Of a stretch of DNA of 64,000 nt, positions 41,175 to 49,205 are shown in pieces. The DNA comes from Paenibacillus_E qinlingensis_A (GTDB taxonomy: Bacteria; Bacillota; Bacilli; Paenibacillales; NBRC-103111), in contig NZ_JAVDSB010000013.1 in assembly GCF_031455095.1 (NCBI RefSeq), forward strand, positions 124,001 to 188,000. The letters are read 5' to 3'. The notes below the pieces were generated by a model, which saw nothing but the letters and a program-made list of their open reading frames with translations, was not told the origin of the DNA and did no database searches. A program made the translations under genes and the position numbers. The number at the start of each line of letters is the position of its first letter. The stretch's first letter is position 1.

Positions 41175-42658
41175 GTAACCAAGTGCCTCATTATATGATT
41201 ATAGGCGGGGGAATTACGGGGCTGAGTGCGGCTTTTTATTTGAAAAAGCGGCTGGAAGCTGATGGCCGAGGTACCCCTTTTCGTATATCTGTCGTTGAGA
41301 AATCACCGTCATTTGGCGGGAAGATTCATACCGTTGTGCGTGATGGTTTCGTGATTGAAAAGGGACCGGATTCCTTCCTTGCACGTAAACGTCCCATCAT
41401 TGATTTGGCTTACGATCTTGGCCTAGAGCATGAATTAACAGGTACGAATCCGAAAGCCAAGAAAACCTATATTGTTCGTGGGAGAAAGCTGCATCGCATG
41501 CCCCCAGGCTTAGTTCTAGGGATTCCGACGCAAATGACACCTTTTATGAAGACGGGTCTAATTTCACCGCTAGGCAAGCTTCGCGCGGCAATGGACTTGA
41601 TCTTGCCGAAACGCGATGGCACAGGGGATGAATCGCTTGGGCATTTTCTTGAGCGCCGACTAGGCAAGGAAGTGCTAGAGCGCATTGTGGAGCCGCTGCT
41701 TGCAGGGATTTATGCAGGGGATACGTACAAGCTGAGCTTGAAGTCTACGTTCCCGCAGTTCAGGGCGATGGAGCTGAAAAACCGCAGTTTGATTCTGGGC
41801 ATGATGGCGAGTCGCAAAAATGTGACCGAAGAAAGCGCGCATTTGCCTGCGGCTGTTCGGAATTCGGTCTTTGTAACGTTTAAGCGAGGGCTGCAATCGC
41901 TAGTGAATGCTTTAATAGACGCGTTACGTACAGTGGATTTACGTGCGGGTGTTGGTGTTGTATCCGTGCGTCGTATAGAGGATGGACAAACCGAGGTTGT
42001 CTTTGAGGACGGTCAGCGTGAAGTCGTTCACGGGGTCATTGTAACGACGCCAACGTATCAAGCAGCGAAGCTGCTTTCGGAGCTCCCGACTGCGAGCAAG
42101 CTAGCTAAGATTGATTATATCTCGGTAGCCAATGTAATTATGTCGTTTGATCGGAAAGATATTCCCTTTGAGCTGGATGCCTCCGGTTTCCTAGTTCCTA
42201 AGCATGAGGGCTATACGATTACAGCTTGTACCTTAACTTCAGCGAAGTGGCTGCATGCTGCCCCTGAAGGCAAGGTGCTGCTGCGTTGTTACATCGGTCG
42301 TTCCGGTGAACAAGAATGGCCGGCATGGTCCGATGAGCAATTAATTAGCAAAGCGCGACAAGACATTCAAGATCTTCTTGGAATCACGGCCGAACCGGGA
42401 TTCGCAGAAGTGACCAGGTTGATGCATTCCATGCCGCAATACCCTGTTAACCATTTGGAGGAGATCGCGGAGTTCCGGAAAGCACTTTTGACAGCTATGC
42501 CGCGCGTGTTGGTGACGGGGGCAGGTTTTCATGGTGTCGGTCTGCCCGATTGCATACGCCAAGGCAAAGAGGTGGCCAATCAGCTTGCCGAGATGGTTCT
42601 AGCTACAGATAGCCATGCTGCTGCTTCAACTACTACTGCTGCAGTAAAGGCACTTTAG
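41171..42658 (+). CDS. hemY: Coproporphyrinogen III / protoporphyrinogen oxidase
   Basis: A 495-residue FAD enzyme. The N-terminal dinucleotide site is MIIGGGITGLSAAFYL, followed by FGGKIHTVVRDGFVIEKGPDSFL. The C-terminal FAD motif is TGAGFHGVGLPDCIRQG. In Gram-positive bacteria the type (CgoX) oxidises coproporphyrinogen III with oxygen. The start ATGA overlaps hemH. A variable Ala/Thr-rich tail follows the last motif. Ends 5 bp before the convergent Crp/Fnr gene. Confidence 0.95.
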   Translation: MSNQVPHYMIIGGGITGLSAAFYLKKRLEADGRGTPFRISVVEKSPSFGGKIHTVVRDGFVIEKGPDSFLARKRPIIDLAYDLGLEHELTGTNPKAKKTYIVRGRKLHRMPPGLVLGIPTQMTPFMKTGLISPLGKLRAAMDLILPKRDGTGDESLGHFLERRLGKEVLERIVEPLLAGIYAGDTYKLSLKSTFPQFRAMELKNRSLILGMMASRKNVTEESAHLPAAVRNSVFVTFKRGLQSLVNALIDALRTVDLRAGVGVVSVRRIEDGQTEVVFEDGQREVVHGVIVTTPTYQAAKLLSELPTASKLAKIDYISVANVIMSFDRKDIPFELDASGFLVPKHEGYTITACTLTSAKWLHAAPEGKVLLRCYIGRSGEQEWPAWSDEQLISKARQDIQDLLGITAEPGFAEVTRLMHSMPQYPVNHLEEIAEFRKALLTAMPRVLVTGAGFHGVGLPDCIRQGKEVANQLAEMVLATDSHAAASTTTAAVKAL

Positions 42659-42663
42659 TACAA

Positions 42664-43323
42664 TTAACGAAGCTTGGATAACTCTAAGGTGAAGTCAGAA
42701 GCAGAGATGGTCAGGATTTGCTTTTCCTCGAGATCGCGAATGACTTGCAGGAGGGTTGATTTCTGAACACCGGCTAACTGAGAGATTTCATCATAATTCA
42801 GGACAAGTTTAATCACGACCGTGGTACCTTTACGTAAGCCGTGCGAATTGGCCATTTTGATTAAGGTTTTGATCACGCGTGTTCTTGCATCCAGGAAGGT
42901 CAGATCAAAGACTTGTTGATTCGTATCGCGCAGACGGCTGCTGAGCTCTTGCATGATACCTAGGCTAATGTCAAAATGATTACGAAGCAATTCCAGAAAG
43001 CTTTGGCCAGTTATCGTAAGCAGTATGCATTCTTCTAAAGTTTGAGCAGAGGCAGACCGTGGTTTGCCATCAATGAGGGACAACTCGCCGAAGCTTTCGC
43101 CGGATTTGCAAATCGACAATATTTTCTCTTCGCCTGCTTGGCTAGTTGTGTAGATTTTAACAGAACCACTAAGCACCATATAGAAAACAGAGCCGATTTC
43201 TTTTTCTTGAAAAAGTATTGTACCTGTTTTATAAGTACGTCTCGTACATATTTCGGCAAGGGTGTTCAATTGATGTTCGTTTAGCTGGGTAAATAAAGGG
43301 ACTTTCTTGATAAGCTCTAGCAT
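42664..43323 (-). CDS. Crp/Fnr-family transcription regulator
   Basis: 219 residues. The cyclic-nucleotide-binding-like beta barrel (10-120) has GSVFYMVLSGSVKIYT and GESFGELSLIDGKPRSASA. The C-terminal winged helix (about 150-215) has the recognition region YDEISQLAGVQKSTLLQVIRDLEEK. Cys26, Cys91 and Cys111-type positions are not arranged as an Fnr cluster. Ligand unknown. It is divergent from hemL and sits within the haem genes, so haem or respiration control is plausible but not shown. Confidence 0.88.
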   Translation of the reverse strand: MLELIKKVPLFTQLNEHQLNTLAEICTRRTYKTGTILFQEKEIGSVFYMVLSGSVKIYTTSQAGEEKILSICKSGESFGELSLIDGKPRSASAQTLEECILLTITGQSFLELLRNHFDISLGIMQELSSRLRDTNQQVFDLTFLDARTRVIKTLIKMANSHGLRKGTTVVIKLVLNYDEISQLAGVQKSTLLQVIRDLEEKQILTISASDFTLELSKLR

Positions 43324-43404
43324 AAGTGGTACCGCCTTTGTAGGTAGTTATTGGTAGGTTATGACCTCATTTTATCACAAGATTATGTTATAGGGGGCTA
43401 AATA

Positions 43405-44703
43405 ATGGGAAATTCGAGCAGAATCGACAAACGATCAGCAGCCGCATTCCAAGAATCTAGAAAGCTAATTCCTGGAGGTGTGAATAGTCCAGTTCGTGCT
43501 TTTAAATCGGTTGGCTTAACACCTTTATTCATGGAGAGCGGATCTGGCTCACGAGTAACGGATATTGATGGAAATACATTTATTGACTATGTAGGTTCAT
43601 GGGGACCTCTCATTGTTGGGCATGCGCATCCGAAGGTTTTGGAGGCCATTCAGGCTACTGCTATGAAAGGGACAAGCTTTGGTGCACCAACGTTGCTCGA
43701 AACCGAGATGGCCAAGCTTGTCATTGAACGTGTACCTTCGATCGATATGGTTCGCATGGTTAATTCGGGGACTGAAGCAACCATGAGTGCGTTGCGACTA
43801 GCACGTGGATTCACGAAGCGCGATAAAATCGTGAAATTCGAAGGCAGCTATCACGGGCATGCAGATGCCTTGTTGATTAAGGCTGGATCTGGCGTTGCTA
43901 CGCTTGGATTACCAGACAGTCCTGGTGTACCGAGCAGCGTGGCTTCTAACACGATCACGGTTCCTTATAATGATTTGGATTCTGTGAAGCTTGTTTTTGA
44001 AAAGTTTGGTGAAGAAATCGCTGCGCTAATCGTTGAGCCGATTGCCGGCAATATGGGAGTTGTACCTCCCTCGGCGGGCTTCTTACAAGGTCTTCGCGAC
44101 ATTACGAAGCAATATGGCTCATTGCTGATTTTCGATGAAGTGATGACCGGATTCCGTGTGCATAAGAACTGTGCGCAGGGGCTATATGGCGTAACACCGG
44201 ATCTAACTTGTTTGGGTAAAGTAATCGGCGGTGGGCTGCCTGTAGGTGCCTACGGCGGTCGTTTAGACATCATGGAACAGATGGCGCCTGCGGGTCCGAT
44301 TTACCAAGCGGGAACGCTTTCGGGCAATCCGCTGGCTATGGCGGCAGGTTATGCCACGCTATCCTTACTAGGCGAGCCGAATGTGTATGAGGAGCTTGAG
44401 CGCAAGTCTGCGAGACTTGAAGCAGGCTTTACTGCGAATGCGGCTGAGTTCGGTATAGCTAGCACCATCAATCGCGTTGGTTCGATGGTTTGTCCGTTCT
44501 TTACAGAAACATCAGTGACGAATTATGATTCCGCTAAAACGTCAGATCTTGGCCGTTTCAATGCGTACTTCGGTCATCTCTTGGATCTGGGTGTATCCGT
44601 AGCACCTTCGCAGTTTGAAGGGATGTTTGTATCAACTGCGCACTCGGATGCGGATATTGAAGCGACAATCGAGGCTCATCGCGAAGCGCTGAAACGTTTA
44701 TAA
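43405..44703 (+). CDS. hemL: Glutamate-1-semialdehyde 2,1-aminomutase
   Basis: 432 residues. PLP enzyme that moves the amino group to form 5-aminolevulinate, the step after HemA. The PLP lysine is in TCLGKVIGGGLPVGAYGG near 272; other motifs are LIPGGVNSPVRAFKSVG, GSWGPLIVGHAHP and FDEVMTGFRV. AGGGGGC lies before the ATG. It is separated from the other hem genes by hemE-H-Y and the Crp/Fnr gene, whereas in Bacillus it directly follows hemB. Confidence 0.97.
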   Translation: MGNSSRIDKRSAAAFQESRKLIPGGVNSPVRAFKSVGLTPLFMESGSGSRVTDIDGNTFIDYVGSWGPLIVGHAHPKVLEAIQATAMKGTSFGAPTLLETEMAKLVIERVPSIDMVRMVNSGTEATMSALRLARGFTKRDKIVKFEGSYHGHADALLIKAGSGVATLGLPDSPGVPSSVASNTITVPYNDLDSVKLVFEKFGEEIAALIVEPIAGNMGVVPPSAGFLQGLRDITKQYGSLLIFDEVMTGFRVHKNCAQGLYGVTPDLTCLGKVIGGGLPVGAYGGRLDIMEQMAPAGPIYQAGTLSGNPLAMAAGYATLSLLGEPNVYEELERKSARLEAGFTANAAEFGIASTINRVGSMVCPFFTETSVTNYDSAKTSDLGRFNAYFGHLLDLGVSVAPSQFEGMFVSTAHSDADIEATIEAHREALKRL

Positions 44704-44712
44704 AAAAGTAAG

Positions 44713-44763
44713 AAGAGGCAGTCGTCCGTAGCGTGTTCTACGTGAGGGCTGCCTCTTTGTTTC
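44713..44763 (+). terminator. Terminator after hemL
   Basis: GAGGCAG (44715-44721) and CTGCCTC arms with an inner CGTAG/CTACG stem, then TTTG. Confidence 0.8.
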
Positions 44764-44856
44764 ACCTGCATATTTTACTCGCGGCAAAGGGATCCATGTG
44801 CAAAAAAAGCAGCCAGCCTCCGTGTGATGATCGGATGCTAACTGCTTTTAATACCA

Positions 44857-46353
44857 TTAGTTCGGCTTAACTGTTGGTGAAGTAGTTGTTGATTGAGAAT
44901 TAGGTGCAGTCGGTGCCCCGTTACCCGTTCCAGTTGGCGTCCCAGCGCCTGTCGGATTAGTGGACGGCTTAGGTGTCGCACTTGGTGTTGGCGATGGTGT
45001 TGCTGAATTAGTCGGCTTAGGGCTGCCCGTATTTGTATTCCCGTTGCCAGGAGTTGGTGTAGGTGTAGGTGTTACAGTAGTATTAGGGTTTGGTGATGAT
45101 GTCGGTGAACCAGTTGACGGTTTATCAGTCCCAGTCGGTTTTGGCGATTCCGTATGCGCTGGTGAAGTAGATCCGCCGACTTTACCAGGTTCCGTCGAGT
45201 TTTCTGGTTTTGGTGTCGGTGTTGCTTTAGGTGTTGGTGTAGGTAATTTACCTTGCGCCTTCAGTTCTGCTTGTTCTTTCAAGAATTCAGGGTGAGTGGA
45301 TGCACCGCCTGCATCAATCGACGTCAATCCAGCCCAAATGTTCTTCACTTCTACTTTCTCCGGATGATCGAATACTAAGAAAGCTGAAGGTAAGCGACGC
45401 TCACCATAACGGCTAGATGGTTTTGTGATAAGTGCATTATTATAAACCATTTCAGAAGATGCTCCGCCATCCAAGAATCCAGCGTTGATAACATCGTCTT
45501 CTAAGAAAAGATCCTGAACTTCTTTCAGTGTCGCTCCAACACTTGACGTTTGACGACCATCAATAACGATAAAGATAACGGTACCGTCTGCTTTTTGTCC
45601 GACAGCTGTCCGCGGTGCACGTCCCCATCCACCATCACCGCTTGTGATGAGCGGTTTACCGTTCGCGATAACACGCGGGTAGAAGGAAACAGCTTCCGTG
45701 ACACCTAGTTCTAATAAGGCGTTGATCGTATATTTACCAATAATTAGCGTGCCTTCTTTGGTAAAACCAACAATTTGTTGCGGGTTGCTTCCCTCTTGGT
45801 CGGTATAAAGGATTTCACCACCGGACATAATAGCTCCGATTGGGGCAAATCCGTTTCCAAGGCCGTCAGGATCATTAAATCCACCGCCATTGACACCGGC
45901 AACAGCACCTGTACGTTGTACCATGGCTGTAATTCGTTCACCTTCACCTACTTTGGAAGGAACGACAACACGGATAGAACGTGGATCATATACATACATT
46001 CGCTTACCCTTCCATAGGGTACCTGAAATATCTTCCACTTTGACGAGACTCTCAATAGGGCGATTCGTATTAAATTGGACAGCTTCAATATCTTGTTTCT
46101 CAATGGAGTTAACTTCGGTTAAATTTTGCATCTCAAGCACCATCTGGTCCCTACGTTGCGCGCCAACAAAGATCCAAGCCCAGTCACGATGCTGGGTTGT
46201 AATCACGGTTTTGGCCAAATACTCACGGATGAAAGTCCCTGGCGGGGTCAAAAATAAAAAGGTCGAAGTCAAAAATGTACATGCTGCAATAACAAGTAAA
46301 GTCCGCTTCAGCCAACTATAATTTCGAAAATGATTTGCAATTGAACTACCCAA
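44857..46353 (-). CDS. Exported phosphodiester glycosidase-family protein with Pro/Thr tail
   Basis: 498 residues from a TTG at 46353. A membrane segment (about 17-38) anchors or exports it. The NAGPA/phosphodiester glycosidase domain follows at about 115-345 (GVNGGGFNDPDGLGNG, AVGQKADGTVIFIVIDGRQ, GFLDGGASSEMVYN). From about 375 the tail is almost only Pro, Thr, Ser, Gly and Lys (PTPKATPTPKP). The TTG has AGGAGAGG 6 nt upstream; the ATG at 46428 has no site. Likely acts on glycan phosphodiesters in the wall; substrate is inferred. Confidence 0.85.
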   Translation of the reverse strand: MGSSIANHFRNYSWLKRTLLVIAACTFLTSTFLFLTPPGTFIREYLAKTVITTQHRDWAWIFVGAQRRDQMVLEMQNLTEVNSIEKQDIEAVQFNTNRPIESLVKVEDISGTLWKGKRMYVYDPRSIRVVVPSKVGEGERITAMVQRTGAVAGVNGGGFNDPDGLGNGFAPIGAIMSGGEILYTDQEGSNPQQIVGFTKEGTLIIGKYTINALLELGVTEAVSFYPRVIANGKPLITSGDGGWGRAPRTAVGQKADGTVIFIVIDGRQTSSVGATLKEVQDLFLEDDVINAGFLDGGASSEMVYNNALITKPSSRYGERRLPSAFLVFDHPEKVEVKNIWAGLTSIDAGGASTHPEFLKEQAELKAQGKLPTPTPKATPTPKPENSTEPGKVGGSTSPAHTESPKPTGTDKPSTGSPTSSPNPNTTVTPTPTPTPGNGNTNTGSPKPTNSATPSPTPSATPKPSTNPTGAGTPTGTGNGAPTAPNSQSTTTSPTVKPN

Positions 46354-46508
46354 GGTAAACCTCTCCTGCTCTATTAATAAATTGATAGAAAATGTCGAAA
46401 AAAAACAATACAAGATTAATAATATCATATTTTTGCATGCAAATGGTATTGGTAATTGTTAAAATAAAGTGTACATAATCCCTCTTTCTTAAGGAGCTCG
46501 TTCTAATT

Positions 46509-46622
46509 ATGAAGCGTTATTACTTTTTTGATTTTCCGATCGACCTTATGGCGATAGTCTTTGTGTTTCTACTAATCCTGCTAGCAATCTTTCTATCATT
46601 TCGCAAGGGCACACGTTCATGA
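46509..46622 (+). CDS. 37-residue single-pass membrane peptide
   Basis: ATG 46509 lies after AAGGAG (12 nt). The peptide begins MKRYYFFDFPIDLMAI, then has a hydrophobic helix (about 14-30) and ends in basic residues (FRKGTRS), so the C-terminus is probably cytosolic. Its TGA overlaps the ATG of the pseudouridine synthase (ATGA at 46619), so the pair is translationally coupled. I recognise no family. Confidence 0.6.
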   Translation: MKRYYFFDFPIDLMAIVFVFLLILLAIFLSFRKGTRS

Positions 46623-47506
46623 TCGATTGGTCGCGTGATGGAGAATGGTTGCTGCTCCCACTTCCCAATGCAGAGTGGAAACCACTTAAACCGGGTGCCC
46701 TTGAAGAATTAGCGGACTATCTGCCGGTGCCTCGTAAATACTTTTTGCGCTTAGCCTCCCAGGGGCTTATTCGGATAGAAAATAATAAGATTCGGCTGAA
46801 GGTATTTCCTCAGGAAAAAGCAGTGTTTAAACCTGAGTCTTATGCATTAGACGTTTTATATGAGGATGAGTTCACTTTAGTCGTTAATAAGCCAGCAGGG
46901 ATGTCAGTTCATCCGGCGGAAGTTGGTCAAAGTGGAACGTTGGCTTCGGCCGTAGCTTATTATTATGAAACGACTGGACAAGCGTGCAGTATTCGTCATA
47001 TACACCGTCTAGATCAAGATACGACGGGCGTCATACTTTATGCCAAAAATGAGTGGGCGCATGTCCTATTGGATGAAGCTATGCGGGAGAAGCAGATAGA
47101 TAGGCGCTATGCTGCACTAGCTCAAGGGATTTTCAAAAAGAAGGAAGGATGGATTGATGAACCGATCGGCAAGGATCGTCATCATCCAGGAAAACGTAGA
47201 GTCACTCCCAATGGCGATCAGGCTCTGACCCATTATCGTGTCCTTCAACAAATGAAAGCAGGAGCACTCGTTGAAGTGGAGTTGGAAACGGGCAGAACGC
47301 ATCAAATTCGAGTTCATCTCAGCTATTTAGGACACCCACTAGTAGGTGACACGCTATATGGAGGTTCTTCACGTTTATTCCAGCGACAAGCACTTCATGG
47401 AGAACGACTTCTATTTAAGCATCCGATTACACAAAAAGAGATCGTATGTCACGCGCCGTATCCACTAGATTTCAAGTCATTATTGGAACAGATGTCCGTG
47501 AATTGA
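46619..47506 (+). CDS. RluD-family RNA pseudouridine synthase
   Basis: 295 residues. An N-terminal S4-like part (about 15-75) precedes the synthase domain: VNKPAGMSVHP, the catalytic Asp in HRLDQDTTGVILYAKN, and GRTHQIRVHLSYLGHPLVGDTLYG. It modifies uridine in rRNA or tRNA. The exact target (RluA, C or D type) cannot be told. Start overlaps the upstream 37-residue peptide. Confidence 0.92.
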   Translation: MIDWSRDGEWLLLPLPNAEWKPLKPGALEELADYLPVPRKYFLRLASQGLIRIENNKIRLKVFPQEKAVFKPESYALDVLYEDEFTLVVNKPAGMSVHPAEVGQSGTLASAVAYYYETTGQACSIRHIHRLDQDTTGVILYAKNEWAHVLLDEAMREKQIDRRYAALAQGIFKKKEGWIDEPIGKDRHHPGKRRVTPNGDQALTHYRVLQQMKAGALVEVELETGRTHQIRVHLSYLGHPLVGDTLYGGSSRLFQRQALHGERLLFKHPITQKEIVCHAPYPLDFKSLLEQMSVN

Positions 47507-47623
47507 AAAATGTAGTCATGCCTGGCCTCCTTGACCCATATACTTTTAGAGACAATCAAGTATATCACCCAACAATTCGGAGCTGACTCATGTTTCGAGT
47601 TAACGGAAGGGAGGATTCATTCG

Positions 47624-48700
47624 GTGTCTGAACAACAACCTGGATTACGATTTGATATTTATGAACGTGTGCATTTGCAGGAAAATTTGGCGGCCATACA
47701 AGAATTGAATGAAGTAGAATTACTTCCGCATATTCAAGTATTAACGCTGGATGATCAAGCGATTTTAAAGGGGAATCTACTACTTACAGGTAACTACTTT
47801 AGTGAAGAAGGCGGGAGCCCTCGCACACTTGAGCATTTGATTCCTGTCGAAATTACGCTGCCTTTGAATCGCATTCATCGTGTTGAGGATATTCAGGTAG
47901 AAATCGAGAATTTTGATATCGACCTGTTATCGGCACGCAGCTTGAATGTAACAGGCGTTCTGTCCTTGCAGGGAGTAGAAATGGTCTCTGTGCCACAGGA
48001 AAGCTGGCGCGAGGAAGAAGAGGTTACTTTTGTTCATCAAATTGAGTATCCACGCTCCGAGCCCGTTACGCCGTATGCACCGATGCCCATGGCTGAACCT
48101 GTACCGGTTGCACAAGAACCGCAGATTCAACAAGTGATCCAGCCACCGCCAGCACCAGTCCTTCCTACACCACTACCGACGCCAGCGCCAACGTTGATCG
48201 CAGCTGCACCTGAACCAGCTGTCATTTCATCACAGCCTACCTCTCATGGCGATGATTCGTTTGATGTAGATGTGGAACAAATCGAGCTGAAAGTAACTCC
48301 GCATGCCGATAGTACCGTTGTAACGGAGGAGAAAAAGGAGCTTAAAGTTGCCTTTGGTAAGAAGGCAACGGACGCTGTGGAGGTTAGCCCTTATGGCATC
48401 AAATCGCTATTATCTAAGGCAGGCTCGTATCTTTCCGACAAGCGGATTGCGGAAGCAGAGGCGCAAGCGGCTCTTGAGGCGGAATCGCGGATAGATCCGG
48501 TAGAATGGAGACGTTTATTTCTGCAGAGCCGATCGGAATCGCAAGAGTTCCGCAAGCTCAAACTCTGTATTGTTCAGAAAGAGGATACGTTAGAATCCAT
48601 TGCGAAGCGTTATCAACTGACAACGCGTGAGCTTCAATTGATGAATCGTCTTGGTGATCAGGATATTGTCGTGGGTCAAGTTATTTATTTGCCCAAATAA
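47624..48700 (+). CDS. spoVID: Stage VI sporulation protein D (SpoVID)
   Basis: 358 residues from GTG 47624. The N-terminal domain (QPGLRFDIYERVHLQENL) matches SpoVID, a spore coat morphogenetic protein that drives coat encasement. A Pro-rich linker covers about 155-205, and a C-terminal LysM domain (VQKEDTLESIAKRYQLTTRELQLMN) covers about 312-356. GGGAGG lies 9 nt upstream; a longer start at 47531 has no homology. Its place before valS is as in Bacillus. Confidence 0.88.
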   Translation: MSEQQPGLRFDIYERVHLQENLAAIQELNEVELLPHIQVLTLDDQAILKGNLLLTGNYFSEEGGSPRTLEHLIPVEITLPLNRIHRVEDIQVEIENFDIDLLSARSLNVTGVLSLQGVEMVSVPQESWREEEEVTFVHQIEYPRSEPVTPYAPMPMAEPVPVAQEPQIQQVIQPPPAPVLPTPLPTPAPTLIAAAPEPAVISSQPTSHGDDSFDVDVEQIELKVTPHADSTVVTEEKKELKVAFGKKATDAVEVSPYGIKSLLSKAGSYLSDKRIAEAEAQAALEAESRIDPVEWRRLFLQSRSESQEFRKLKLCIVQKEDTLESIAKRYQLTTRELQLMNRLGDQDIVVGQVIYLPK

Positions 48701-48718
48701 ATACCTATACATAGGCAA

Positions 48719-48753
48719 GAGCCTCTGGCTGCTAATAGCAGCTGGGGGCTCTT
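48719..48753 (+). terminator. Terminator after spoVID
   Basis: AGAGCC and GGCTCT arms with inner GCTGC/GCAGC, then TTT. Confidence 0.8.
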
Positions 48754-48879
48754 TATGTTTGTTACGACGTATATAGAACCTAATTTTAACCAATACTAAA
48801 AAATAAACGTTTATACTGGTTCGAAAATATTGACTGTTTAGCAAATATTCGTTATCATATAGTGTAAATCATTTTCAAA

Positions 48880-49172
48880 CCAACATATGGAATTGCAAAG
48901 ATAGGGAGTAGTAGTCGGAACGCCCTTCAGAGAGTGGAACTGCAGCGCTGAGAGGTTCCTCAGGATACATCCGATCGAAGTCGCCCTGGAGCAGTAAATG
49001 TGAGTGCAATCGCCGAGTAATCGTTTCTCGCCTGCATTAGCATTTTCCGGTCGCAGCCGTTATCTGTTTTAAGTGTCATGTTATTTGCCAATGGGGCAAG
49101 TATCATGAAATGAAGGTGGTACCACGGAAGCTATACCTTTCGTCCTTTTTGGGGCGAAAGGTTTTTTTGTGT
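48880..49172 (+). promoter_or_regulatory. T-box riboswitch of valS
   Basis: Stem I runs from about 48895, and a likely GUC valine specifier lies at 48980-48982. The conserved T-box AAGGTGGTACCACGG is at 49113-49127. The terminator pairs CCTTTCG with CGAAAGG at 49137-49162 and ends in T7. Uncharged tRNA-Val would stabilise the antiterminator and switch on valS. The specifier position is my best reading and not certain. Confidence 0.9.
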
Positions 49173-49205
49173 TTATAACAACTAGCCAGATATGGAGGTA
49201 CTCTT

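Noticed and set aside
43355..43400. Crp/Fnr box between the regulator and hemL
   Set aside because: TGA and TCA elements occur but are 10 bp apart instead of 6, so they do not form the known half-site spacing.
44960..45295. Plus-strand Gly/Val-rich open frame opposite the Pro/Thr tail
   Set aside because: A repeat-driven shadow of the PTP repeats on the other strand, with no ribosome site.
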